A model generated the notes under the pieces. The model was not told the DNA's origin. It did not search any database and worked only from the letters and a program-made list of their open reading frames with translations. The position numbers and the translations under genes are program-made. Below are positions 23,560-35,585 of a stretch of 64,000 bases of DNA, one piece after another; position 1 is the stretch's first letter, and each line of letters begins with the position of its first letter. Source of the stretch: Eucommia ulmoides (lineage: Eukaryota; Streptophyta; Magnoliopsida; Garryales; Eucommiaceae). The DNA lies in NCBI GenBank assembly GCA_016647705.1, contig CM028329.1:62761231-62825230 (forward strand), given 5' to 3'.

Positions 23560-26500
23560 TCAGCGACTGGGAGAGTCATCTCTATCGGCACCCCCCCTCC
23601 TTGAGTAATCTATTGGATTAGGGCTTCGACTTCGACTAGGACTGCGGCTTCTGCTTTCACCCCTCACAGGTGAACGCTCCTCTACCACATCAAGACTTCG
23701 ACTACGGCTCCTCGACCCATTGTAGGGGGGAGAGGAACGCCCCTTCACTGGTGGGGAGCGAGAGTAAGACCTCTCCCTGCTATGTCTAGAGTACGACCTT
23801 TCACGATACCTTTTCTCTTCAGGCGAAATAGACCTGGTTTAACACACACACAAATAATAATGTTGATAAGCAGACAAATAGTAATATATAAAGGGATTTA
23901 ATTAGAAACAAAGTAATTCATCAAGTATATTTATGTTGGTTTTTATGCTTTTACTTTCAAACATCGCACTAGTGCGTTTCGCTATTACAATAAACCACCA
24001 CAATGACATCAAAATCGGAGAAACAAGACAACATCACATACCTTGATGGTTCCCTTCTCTTCGAAGGGTAGTTATCCGGGCTGCGGGATCGAGATCTCCC
24101 ATAGCGCGGGGGAGACCGCCTTCGATCGTAAGTCCGCCCTCTACTGCATAACATAAATATAAGAAAGGACAACGAAGCACAAGGTCAGGCTCATCCTAAC
24201 ACACACTGGAGAAATAATAAGACCGAAATAATCAATTCCATAAGTCAAACAGAAGCAAAAACGATTTCCATTTTTTTTTTGGCTAAATTTGTTTGATTTC
24301 TCTCGATAGAAAATAAGCAATTTTTTTGTTACTATATTTATGGGAACAGACACAAAAATGATAACCAAATGCGATCTAATGGTGGAAAACAATCGGTATG
24401 CATATATAAACATAAATCTTTTAAAGCTCAACTGTACCCTACCTTCCGCGCTCCCTTGCCCTCATGTCATTGGGCTTCTTCCGGTTCTCTTCGGCAAATA
24501 CAACTGTCAGCTGTCGTCCTAGAAAATTCTGACCATCCATGTGGTATTTGGCATCTGCAGCATCGGCAGGGTCCACATATTGTACAAAACCAAAGCCCCG
24601 TGGTTCCCTGGAAAAAAAAATGAAAAGAAAACAAAATTACAATATCAGAAACGCCTCACAACTACAGTTATCACCCTGACAAAACCGAAATGCCAAGGGA
24701 CATGTCTGAATGGCTTAGAAGCCAAGTATCCGATACCCTAGCCAAGTTCAAATCACTCAGTGTTAAGTTCAACTGAACAACTGTAAAGCAATTGATTTTC
24801 CTCCTAAATACAGGGTTTCTCATGCAGAAAGCCAATATCATAGTTGGTCTCCTGGAAGAAGAAAAAGAAGAAGAAGAAGAAGAAGAAGAAAGTGCATTGT
24901 GTCTAGACCAACCTAATGCCTCTAATTAATTACCAATACACCACTACTAATGAAATCTGCTAAAATAAGCCTTAATAAAATGGAAGGTCATGATATAAGT
25001 ACAAAAGCAAGCACATTGCAGCTGACCTTGTAAATGTCAATTTTAAGATGACTTGGAAATCTTCAAGACTCGAGATCTTGAAATCTTCACAATGAATTCA
25101 AACCCAAATTCCTTCCAATCTTCACTACCCTTACATCACCTTGAACTCTTACTACTTGATTGGTGTCAACAACTGAACTCTTACTACTTGACTGTGTCAA
25201 CTGAACTCTTACTACTCGATTGAAGTCTCCAAAATGTTTATTTCACTGTTAAATCTCAAGAACCTTTATAAAACAAATAATTTGAGGTAATAAAGAAGTG
25301 AATAAGAAGCAGCACATTTGGGGGAAAAAGAGCAAGAAAAAGGAAACAGAGAGAAAAAAAAAGAAGCCTGAAATCTCACCCAGTATAATAATCCCTTGGA
25401 AGATATATATCCTTAAGAGGACCAAATTGTCCAAATGGCCTTCGGAGATCTTCTGGGCTGCATTATTGTAGGTATCAGTCCCAAGTACAAGTAACAGGCT
25501 AGAGGACCATATATTTCGAGGAATGGAAGAAAATAAATAATAAAAAAAGAATCAACAGTGCTAATACTAGCAGAGAAAATATGCAACAATGTCAAAAACA
25601 CAAGGATGTGCCACAAAGAGGAATCCCAAGTACAAGGTCGATCCACACAAATTCTCGTCAATTAAAATTCTATGCATACATACATACATATATATATAAC
25701 TTAAGACTTCGAAAGAATCACAGAAAGATCTTCAATAGAAATAAAAATCGTGGACAATAACAAGGTCATACTTGATGGCTTATGGCCTTCTGATAATTGC
25801 CCACGATTACAAATTTTATTATAAGATAAAAGGTAGCCAAAAACACATTGTAGTCCTCAATTTTAATTTTTAATCATGTACTTCATTAAATTTATAAATT
25901 AAAATTATAAAATATAGTTACCGAACAAAAGAAGCTAAAAACATAATTTTTGTGACCTAGGCATTGTTACTGTTCACAATATCAATTTTAAACAAGTACT
26001 TCATTACATCTATAAAATGCACTTATCAGATAAAACTAGCTAAACAATTTATTTCGTGACCCACAGCCGTGTTATTGTCTAAGATTTCAATTTTTAATCA
26101 AGTGCTTCATCATCAAAACAATAAAATTCAATTACCAAATAAAAGTAGAGAGAACATATTCGCGACCTAAAGCCTTGCTATTGTCCTCAAAATTGATTTT
26201 TAATCATGTACTTCATTAAATTTATAAAACAAAGATCTCGGATAGAAGTAGCAATTTTTAGTTAAGTATTAAATTAAATCTAAGAAACAAAATTATCGGG
26301 AAAAATAGCAGAAACCATTTTTTCTCGACATATAGCTTTGTATTGTCTAAAAGAATTTGATTTTTAATCAAGCACTCCATGGAATCTAACATATGCAATT
26401 ATTATTATCAATAAAAATAGCAAAAAAACGTGTATTTCAAGACCTATAGCCTTGCTATTGTCCAAGATTTAAATTTTAAACATGTACTTTAACTATAAAT

Positions 26501-27371
26501 TGCAATTAACGGATAAAGATAGCAAAAATTTTATTTTGGCATGCCCTATAGCCTTGTTATTGTTCTGGATTTCAATTTTTAGCCCACTACACCATTAAAT
26601 GTATAAAGTACAATTATCAGATAAAAGACTTTAAATCAAGTAATTAAATAAACTAATAAAACGCCATTACAAGATAAAAAAATTAAAAAAAATCATTCTT
26701 CAGGACCAATCACCTTTTTATTGTCCATTTTTTATTATTAATTAATTAAGTAGAGGGCAGCCCAATCAATGCACGAAGGCTCCCCCATTTAGAGGTCTGG
26801 GGAGGGTTAGATGTACACAGCCTTACGCTTGCATACAGAGAGATTGTTTCCAAGATTTGAGCTTAAGACCCTCCAAGTAACAGTGGAGGAGCTTTACCAT
26901 TGTAACCCAAGCCCCTATCATTAATCAAGTACATCATTAAATCTATAAAATATAATTATCAGGGACTTATATCTTTGTTACTGTCCACGATTTAAATTTA
27001 TTCAAGTACTTCATTAAATCTGTAAAATAAAATTACAGATAAAAACAGTAAAAACCCAAGTACAGTATATAACATAATTTATACGGGGAGCATATATACA
27101 TTAAGTAGCAATCTCACAATCCAAAATGCAAAACACATGTTTTTTTTCCAAACAAAACAAAGAGAGGGAGAGAGTGAAGAGGAGGAAAGTGAAGGAAGCA
27201 AAAGACAATCAATGAGACATACCGACAATCATGACGAAGGTTGCGAACTAAAAGACTAGTAGGAGCATCTCTATCACTACCACGACTTGCATAACGACCC
27301 CTAGGGCTAGGGCTCCTTCCCCTTCGGCCATAACCCCTTGGCGGTGAAGGACTATAACTCCTTCCCCTCAT
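23560..27371 (-). CDS. SCL30A: SR-type splicing factor, SCL30A/SCL33-like
   Basis: Five minus-strand exons (27371-27223, 25457-25380, 24607-24443, 24143-24042, 23833-23560) encode 255 aa, all with GT..AG borders. The short N-terminal extension (MRGRSYSPSPPRGYGRRGRS) is the hallmark of plant SCL proteins. It is followed by one RRM with RNP2 (LLVRNL) and RNP1 (RGFGFVQY), then the block LTVVFAEENRKKP and a long RS domain ending DRDDSPSR. The protein acts in the nucleus in splice-site choice. SCL30A and SCL33 are close paralogues and are not told apart here. Intron 1 (25458-27222) is 1.8 kb and carries a satellite-like array with a SINE inside it. Long introns of SR genes often take part in autoregulatory alternative splicing. 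Intron 2 has a GAA microsatellite near 24859-24893. Confidence 0.94.
25741..27060 (-). repeat. Second satellite-like array, opposite orientation, in SCL intron 1
   Basis: The same repeat family as at 18.2-19.6 kb, mainly inverted. Monomers read (on the + strand) atagccttgttattgtcc, then tttttaatcaagtacttc, then a segment ending cagataaaagtagc. About ten to twelve degenerate monomers are present. The first 29 bp (25741-25769) lie in the opposite orientation. A SINE interrupts the array at 26753-26919. The copies are more diverged than in the first array, and I could not assign A-D types. Confidence 0.8.
26753..26919 (-). mobile_element. Au-type SINE
   Basis: On the minus strand this 167 bp element starts ggggcttgggttacaatgg and ends gggctgccctc, matching the remembered pattern of the plant Au SINE, including the decayed tRNA-like B box and the internal block cgtaaggctgtgtacatc. 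It is flanked by 12 bp direct repeats, attaattaagta (26741-26752) and attaatcaagta (26920-26931), with one mismatch: a target-site duplication. Confidence 0.85.
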
Positions 27372-28340
27372 TTTTACGAAGTCTGCAATTTTACAAATAA
27401 ATAAAGGTTATTCGTCAAAAGACTATTAAGCAAACCTTAGCCAGCCCAAAAAATGGGTAGTGAAATACAACTCCAAACTAAGAGAAAATCGTTCTCCAAA
27501 CAGCATTGAGTAAGCAAATGAAAAAACACCACACGCATAACACGACCCATATATACAAGTTGTTCATTAAGACATTCAACAAGCAGAAAGCCTTGAAACA
27601 GGATTCTTTCATACCTTCACAAGGCACAACAAGTGCAATGACTGACAATGTTGGCAACTTGGCACACACACACACACACACGCGCGTACAAGTTCGATCT
27701 AAATGAAAGTAATAGGAGAATCACTAAATCACCCACCTACACATTATATGCTAATGTAACATGTCTAGTAAATATCCAGCAAGGTATATGGTATACCACA
27801 GTATGTTATCCACTGGGTCTCTCGCACAATAAACCCCGACTGCTAAGTGTTCTTACAACTTCAAAGCAGAAGTTATTATCCTCTTGCAGGCAGTCTTTAA
27901 TCCATGTTCCGTACAGCCGAACACTTATAATATAGATTATACACAAGATACGTGTATGTAAATTGATGCATACATACAGATCCATGTAAACAAACATTTG
28001 TATCTACAGAGATGTTAATGCACATAAAGCGACGCGGATCAGAACGACCAGGAGCACAGTAATTTGGTAAGAGGCACATTTTTGCATGTACTAGACCCAA
28101 AAAGCCGTTTTGAATTCGATAATGTGATGGTATTGAAAACAAGAAGAAAAGCAACAAAATAATCCTCTCGAAAACGAAAAAAAGGGGAAAAATATATGAG
28201 ATCCGACACGGAAAATAAAGAAAACAATAGAAAATGAGTACCGGGTTGAAGATAACTGTGGGTGAGACGGCTCCGATTCACGGTTAGGGTTGGGGTTGGG
28301 GGATATGATGAAGGATAGAGGAAGACGCGAGGGCATGAGG
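27372..28340 (-). promoter_or_regulatory. SCL 5' UTR with leader intron and promoter
   Basis: An acceptor (attgcag) lies just before the start codon and a donor-like aacccggta lies near 28240, suggesting a leader intron of about 0.85 kb. The upstream leader has a telo-box-like CAACCCTAA (complement at 28284-28292). A CA/GT microsatellite lies near 27661-27686. Confidence 0.55.
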
Positions 28341-28937
28341 ATAATACGGTCATTTTGAAGAGCGGGGCCTGGATCACTTATTGGGCCTGTCCATAAGAAT
28401 CGAGGCCCAACAAGTAAATATGTAATTAATGGTTTGCCAGCTTGGTCGGGTTGACTCTTAATTAAAAGGACACATGACTACCAGCTAAGTAAGGCTTATT
28501 TGCTTTACCAAATCATTTTTTATTTATTAATTAACAAAACCGCGTAGTATACATTTTTGTTCACAAGTTGAAGTAGTACATAATAATTGTAATCATCACT
28601 AAATAATTAACAGGCCTTATCCTTTAATCAGCCCTTCATCTAATTACATAGCTTCTTTGCTTGTTTCATCTATACACAACATGCATGCATGTTGCATTAA
28701 TTTGTAATTAATACATATGCATAATAATTACATATGCAAGGGAGAGGTAAAGTAAAACATAATTATTAATATATGGGTATTGCCTGCCTAGGTAGACATG
28801 AAATTAATTGTACGCGTTATTGCTTCCTTGCATGTATATATATAAAAACGCTGACTTGGGTGTTGAAAAGCAAGTACTTTTTTGATGGTCCAAACTCCGG
28901 ACCGGAGTAGGTAGTTGTACCAATCGGCAAAGACGCA

Positions 28938-28997
<60 letters not shown>

Positions 28998-30566
28998 GGT
29001 GAGATAAAAGAGATGGAACAGCTGTCGTTAATTAATAGGATTGGCCACCAAACTCTTGAATGCATGCAAGCGGAAGAGGAAGAGATCCATCTCACATGAC
29101 AAAATATTATATTTCATTCAATCTCTCTCTCTCTATATATACAGAGAGAGAGAGAGAAAGAGAAAGTCAAGTATAAATGCACAGATATAAATGTATAAAA
29201 TTGAGATTTCCAAGTTACTTAGCTCTAGTGGCATATGAAAACATGAAGAAAAGGAATATGTATATGAAAACCAAGAATAAAGAGTTGAAGGTGTTATTCC
29301 TTTCAAATTACCGGACCAATAATTTGTATCCAATAATTTGTATTCCTTTAGCATATAACTCACTGTTAGATAACACAATTAATGTTATATTTTTGTAGAA
29401 TAAGAATTGTCTTAATCTTTATATATAACTCAATGTTAAGTAATACTAGTGTTATGAGTTTCAACACGATCTTTCACACACAAGGTGGACTTTTGACAAT
29501 TCACTAATCGGGAATCAATAGGTGATCGGATGAACTTAAGTCATTTTCAAAAGATATCTTGTATGATGAAATTGAATGTGCATATATACGATCGATGGAG
29601 TTGTCATGGGCTAGGCATTAATTATTCTCATCCCACCAGCAGAGACGACGTGGTCATACATGACGATAACACGTGGAAGTGGCTTAATCGTACGGTACAG
29701 AGTACTCCTCCTCCTCCTCCTCGTCGCCCTAGGCCATAGGTAGCTACCTGCTCGTTGCATGGGGAGCTTAAATATGACAGTTGGATTTGACAATGTATTG
29801 TCTGCTTTCCTTTGGCAATTATTATTTTATTCTAATCAGCTTTTAAAGTCGACAGCACAAAAACCCAAAAAAAAAAAGATTGCTGGTTTGGGGGGGTTGA
29901 CCTGATCATGGGCTTTACGTACCATCCTGAGTGGTAAAATGATGAATAAATTTTGATTTCGTCCATCCTCTGATTATACATGCATGGTAATTGGTAAAAG
30001 GTAAAACTAAGAATTAATCTTCATTTTTCAACTAAGAACACATACCCACGTATACAAAAATTAAGGAAGAGGAAATGGAGAAAAATGATTAAGGTGAACC
30101 GTAGTACGGCCCGGAAGTAAGTGTAAATTCCACGTGCTTTAAGAGAGAGAAGCACATTGTCTACTTCATTATATATTATATAATTTCCATCTCCCTTCTT
30201 CTCCCATATACATATATATATATATATACATGTCTGTGTGCGCGCTAGCGGCAATCATATTAAGGTTTATGCTTGTGGCGAAGAATTAAAAGCCAAAGCC
30301 ACCAACAAATACCGAAGTGTTCCTTCATTGTTGGTTCACACTGATTCAGGTAAACTCATTCTCCAAGTAAAAGTGTACTTGAACTGAACTAGTGTCTTCA
30401 GACAAATTAGGTGTTCTTGGATCTTTGTTTTTCTTGCTTCTCTGGTATTTGCAGCATTCAAAACCCCTTCCCTGGATCATATCCATTGTGTTTCTGTTTA
30501 TTAATCTTCATATCAATGTTCATGACTTTACGGTTAATTTCTCCTAATTCATAGGAAGTCGGTTGC
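28341..30566. other. Intergenic region with TA microsatellite
   Basis: Head-to-head spacer between the SR gene (-) and the IQM gene (+). It holds a long perfect TA repeat (28939-28993) and a CT..GA palindrome (about 29118-29165). The right end (about 30290-30566) is probably the IQM leader. No coding gene was found; ORFs here are short and unlike known proteins. Confidence 0.5.
28939..28993. repeat. TA dinucleotide microsatellite (about 27 repeats)
   Basis: Uninterrupted TA repeat of about 55 bp, likely polymorphic and able to form a cruciform. Confidence 0.95.
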
Positions 30567-32894
30567 ATGGGGATATCCCTATCGTGCCCATTTGCTGCCT
30601 ATACTGATCTGGACAATGACTTTGAATCTGTCATTCTCAAATCCATTACTTTTGGAGATGATATTAGCAGCTTCAATGCCCAAAAATCAGATCCCATGAT
30701 TATGCATTTGATGGATTCGGCCCCTTCTTCAGAAGAAAAGTCTGAGAGAGAAGAGATGGAAAATGGATTTCCAAGTTGTGAAATGCTGACTCTGGATCCG
30801 ATGAACCCAAAACACGAAGCTGCAATAAAGTTGCAGAAAGTTTACAAGAGCTTCCGAACAAGAAGGAAACTTGCAGACTGTGCAGTTCTGATCGAACAGA
30901 GCTGGAAGCTGTTGGATTTTGCAGAACTAAAGCACAGCTCCATATCATTCTTCCATCTGGAGAAACATGAGACTGCCATTTCCCGATGGGCAAGAGCAAG
31001 AACAAGAGCTGCCAAGGTAAACATTTTCTAATTTGCTTATGTAAATTGGTTTTAAAATCTTGATCAGACCCTCACTGTTTTCCCTTTTATTTTGCAGGTT
31101 GGGAAAGGCTTGTCGAAAAATGGGAAAGCCCAAAAACTTGCTCTCCAACATTGGCTTGAGGCGGTAAGCTAAGCACAGTTATTTAAATTTATAATGCATC
31201 ACCTTGCTATTTCCCTAGCTCCATTTCAAGCAATCTTTTATTTTTCATATCAACAGATTGATCCACGACATCGTTATGGGCACAATCTTCATTTCTACTA
31301 TGTAAAATGGCTGCATTCTCAAAGCAAAGAGCCCTTCTTTTACTGGTAACTTTAATGGCTTCTCTTCAAATTGAAAAAAAAAAAAGTCTTACTTCTTGTT
31401 TATTGACAGGAATTTTATTTGAAGATAAATAAATCCCACCATGAGACTGAGTACTGACTATATGATTCAATATTCTTCAGGCTAGATGTAGGAGAAGGGA
31501 AGGAGGTGAATCTCATTGATAAATGCCCTCGATCAAAACTTCAGCAGCAGTGTATCAAGTATCTTGGTCCGGTGAGTCCCCCCTTTACAACTGTGAATAT
31601 TCACACACTTGTTTTCCCTGCTGAGTTTCCTAATTAACACTTTCTTTTCTTTAGAACAGATGGAAAGAAAAGCATATGAAGTTGAAGTGCAGGACGGGAA
31701 GCTCTTGTACAAGCAAACGGGGGAGTTTCTTGATACCACCCAAGAAGAACCCAAGGGTTCCAAGTGGATTTTTGTTCTAAGCACCTCTAGGACCTTGTAT
31801 GTTGGAAAGAAAAAGAAAGGCACATTTCAGCACTCCAGCTTCTTGGCTGGGGGAGCTACTTCTGCTGCTGGCAGAATTGTTGTTCAAAATGGCATTCTCA
31901 AGGTATGATGTTTTCGCCCGGTTATAGAGTTGTTATGCAAGTAGAGTACCATGGACACGGGATTAACCATGTTTTCTTGTCAATTTCAACAGGCAGTCTG
32001 GCCTCACAGTGGGCACTATCGGCCTACCAAAGAAAATTTTCAAGACTTCATTTTGTTTCTCAGGGACGACAATATTGACCTCACTGATGTTAAGGTAAAC
32101 AAGGCTCAAACCATCGTCTGTTCTTGTACATTTGTTACACCATTTTTTTTTTAAAGTTCTTTTACTGATTTTAATTTTAATAACTCAAGATGGATCGAAT
32201 AGAAGACGAGGACGAATCCGTTGGCAAGACGAGCAGTGTTCACTTGAGAAGCAACTCATCCGAAGATGACTTGGCTGGAAAGGATGTCCAGGACTGCACT
32301 CCAGGAAATATCCACCAGAGAGAAGGGAGATGTGCTACATTGGAACCGTGCATCATGTCTTGCCCGTTTTCAAACAACAATGTTTCGCCGGAGGGGTTAA
32401 AGAGTGAGAGTCAGGCCACTGGATCAAGCCACACCCAATTCCAACTGGAACTATCTGATGGTTATGAAACCCCAGAAGAATCATTTGATCAAAGGGTCCC
32501 AGAACAGAATTTATATGAAGAAAAATCAATTCTCCAGAGGATCAATTCACGTAAAGAAACAAAGTCGTGTCAATTTGGAAAGCATTTGTCTTACCAATGG
32601 AGTACAGGAGCTGGACCAAGAATTGGATATCTGAGGGATTATCCCTCCGAGCTCCAATTCCATGCTTTGGAACAAGTGAATTTGTCTCCGAGAAGTGCCT
32701 GTTCATTTCGATCAAACTTCTCTCCTCTGGTATCTGCACCTTCCAGCTTTAAAAGGGAAAAGCAGGTAGGTGATGATAGTCCACCTGCCGTAGAGAATCA
32801 AAGTATTTCTCACAGAAGCAACAGCCACCTAGCAACACAACTCTCCCCATTGTTTCAAGATTTCTTAGTCACTTCAACAGATAAACGTTTGTGA
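30567..32894 (+). CDS. IQM-family calmodulin-binding protein (IQ-motif-containing)
   Basis: Seven exons (30567-31016, 31098-31163, 31257-31345, 31481-31571, 31660-31902, 31993-32094, 32190-32894) encode 581 aa. A single IQ motif lies at residues 84-100 ([17 protein letters not shown]), the usual calmodulin-binding site. The family core follows: [29 protein letters not shown], then [33 protein letters not shown] and [13 protein letters not shown] proteins are plant-specific; IQM1 in Arabidopsis acts in stomatal movement and catalase/jasmonate signalling. Which IQM member this is cannot be settled. The C-terminal 234 aa encoded by the last exon are low-complexity and poorly conserved. An AATAAA-like signal lies near 33090. 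Confidence 0.92.
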
Positions 32895-33327
32895 GTAGGG
32901 AGGGATACACAGTATTTTTTAACTCGTTTGTATGAAGAGGTACATTGGCTTAGGAATTCTTTCACATTCTTTCATAGGAATTCTTTCTATTTTTTTATAT
33001 CCTTCATACATATTTTAACTCACTTTTCCATCCTGTATTATGCTAGATGAAATGTGTAAACATTTGTGGCTTTTTATGCCTTTACAAATCAATAAAAGAA
33101 ATTTCATTTGTTCTTTGGAAGTAGTTGAGTGATTTTTCTTGATGCTTATTGCAGCAGATGCGTAAATCCAAGAGGAAAAACAGTTGAAATTTTAACATAA
33201 AGTCAATGAACTCTTGAGAACGTTAAGAGTGGTGGCTGTATACCTTTGATGAGGATGGCACGGTGAAAGATCCTAATTAATAACCAAGGGGAAAAAGAAA
33301 CGGAAATGCAGAATATTTCGGTATATT

Positions 33328-33684
33328 GTGGTACAAAGGAAAAATAGTTTTGTGGGGAAAAAATCAAAGTAATCATGCAGATCAATAATTCCACTTCTGT
33401 TTAAAAAATTTCAACATAACGCTACTCCGAATGGAGAATATAACATGTGGTACAAAAGAAAAATAGTTTTTTGGGAAAAAAATCAAAGGAATCATGCAGA
33501 TTAATAATTCCACTTCTGTTCAAAAAATTTCAACATAACGCTACTCCGAATAGAGAATATAGCATGTGGTACAAAGGAAAAATATTTTTTTGGGGAAAAA
33601 ATCAAAGGAATCATACAGATCAATAATTCCACTTCTGTTCAAAAAATTCAACATAACGCTACTCCGAATGGAGAATATAGCATG
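33328..33684. repeat. Three tandem copies of a 119 bp unit
   Basis: Copies at 33328-33446, 33447-33565 and 33566-33684 begin gtggtacaaaggaaaaata or a near variant and are nearly identical, so the duplication is recent. No coding sense is seen. The third copy directly abuts the TRIM array. Confidence 0.92.
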
Positions 33685-33685
33685 T

Positions 33686-34279
33686 TGTTGAGTTTATCTC
33701 ACATCAGATGTGGGAGGGGCAAGCGATAAAGTTATAAATGTGAAAAAAAAACTTACCTCATGAGCTAACTTTTGAGGGTCAGAGAAGTTTAAGATTATCT
33801 TACACTGGTATCAGAGTCCAGGTTATAATAATTCTAGCTCAATAATTACAAAGGGAGAGATTGGTTGAAGGTTAGCCAACCAAAGGCACGATGTGTGAGG
33901 GAATGATTGTTGGGTTTATTCCACATCGAATGTGAAAGGGGCTAATAGTTAAGTTATAAGTGTGAAGGAAAGGCTTATGTTATGAGTTAACTTTTGGGGT
34001 TGAGAGATCCAAGATCACCTTATACTGATATCAGAACCCAAATTACAACAATTCTGGCTCAATAGCCACAAAGGGAGAGACTGATTGAGGGTTAGCCGAC
34101 CAATGACCCTTTGTGTGAGAAGAGATTGTTGAGTTTATCCCACATTAAATGTGGAAAGGGCTACGTGGTCTTAGTCCTCTCTCAACCCCAAAAGCTAGTA
34201 TACATGAGGTAAGTCTTTCTCTCACGCTTTTAACTTGACCACCAGTTATTTACACATTTAATGTGGGATAAACCCAACA
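33686..34279 (+). mobile_element. Tandem TRIM (miniature LTR retrotransposon) array
   Basis: Three LTR-like units (33686-33804, 33908-34024 and one starting at 34127) begin TGTTGAG/TGTTGGG. The first two are each followed by a primer-binding site for initiator tRNA-Met (tggtatcagag at 33806; decayed tgatatcagaac at 34026) and a short internal region of about 100 bp ending in a purine-rich tract. No protein is encoded, as in TRIMs. The third unit turns back on itself after 44 bp: 34171-34279 is an inverted LTR, making 34127-34279 a palindrome. Confidence 0.82.
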
Positions 34280-35011
34280 AGTGTAAATTCACATTTTATG
34301 GATATATATATATATATATATAACTTTCAAAGAGCAACAGCGGACACGTGTGAGATTGGATGCTGTTTTGCTGTTGGAGTCCAAACCACAGAGTTATGAA
34401 AAGTAGAGACATGACTATTAGTGGAATTTAAATCTACATCTTGTTGTGTTGGATATGAGATTCAGAGGGTTGAGAAACTATGGAGGTGTACTGTCATGGA
34501 GATCCAAAACAAGACTTAAAAACTACAGAACTTGTTGGAATCAGAATATAATCCATAGGATCCTTCCTGCAATTATTGACCTTGAGCAGTTCATGCATCC
34601 ACTTCCTAATCCTGAACATTGTCGTGGCTTCTTCATGCATGTCAGTTAACTTGTTTTAGGGACACCTAACTTTCTTCAATGACATGGGTGGAAAAATGAT
34701 GCTGTAGTAAAGCTTGTCCGATATTCTTATTCCGTTTTAACCAATCACCATGCTCCACAAGGAAAAAATATGCTGGAAAAGATTGCAAATTGCAACTTTG
34801 AGGTGGCATATCTCCATGTATAAAGTTTTCACAAGCATAAATATATACATTATATTTTCATAGAAACGGCATCTAAAAGGTGGTTTCAACAACTTTGAAA
34901 TCAGGAAAAATACTAGGACCGGACACAGATGTATATTCCACATATGAAAAGTAAGACACCCATTATTCAGGATATGCAGCTGTAGGAGGATACTACAAGA
35001 TGAATATTTTG
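34280..35011. other. Intergenic region, no gene seen
   Basis: AT-rich sequence with a short TA repeat near 34303-34321. Short ORFs are not recognisable proteins. Confidence 0.4.
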
Positions 35012-35126
35012 TGTAGAAACCCAATAAACCTCACTCACTCCCAAAAGACGCCTTGTAAGAGGAGGATTGCTCTCAACTTTATATATCCCTCAGGATCAGG
35101 TAACACAAGTGATATGGGATTCAACA
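35012..35126 (-). repeat. LTR remnant of a second TRIM-like family
   Basis: The 115 bp segment has TG..CA ends. On the minus strand it starts TGTTGAATCCC and ends gggtttctaca, and is directly preceded by a purine-rich tract (gcgtgagggggcg), as a 3' LTR would be. No partner LTR is obvious nearby. Confidence 0.55.
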
Positions 35127-35585
35127 CGCCCCCTCACGCGCAGGCTAGATTTTGACAAACTATGACGAACGGATATGACAGGGGCCCAACATCACTGTGG
35201 AATTCAATATTTTGAATATTTTTGTGAGTGAGAGGACTCAGGAGGAGCATTAGGTTCAAATGATTTCGCAGCAGCTGCGGCAGCCGCCTTCAGATTTCAA
35301 TGGCAGGATGAGTTTCTACTATTTAGTGCTTTTATTATAACAGCACTTGCCCTAAAGATTGGCTACAAAGGAGCAGAAGATTTCATTCATATAAAAGCTT
35401 TAAAACATCAGGAATAAGTAACAGCACAACATGCTTCCAATGTATGTTTCTTAGGAAGGATTGGGCTTCAGATAAACTACAGTCATTGACAACGTTTACA
35501 AATGGAAAAGGAGAAAGGGCCCAAGGTATACATGAATTTTAAGTACAATTATTTGAAAAAATTGGCCCTTCACCTTAGAATGAAT

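Noticed and set aside
28091..28377. Minus-strand ORFs near 28.1-28.4 kb
   Set aside because: They fall in the SCL leader and its intron and show no family resemblance.
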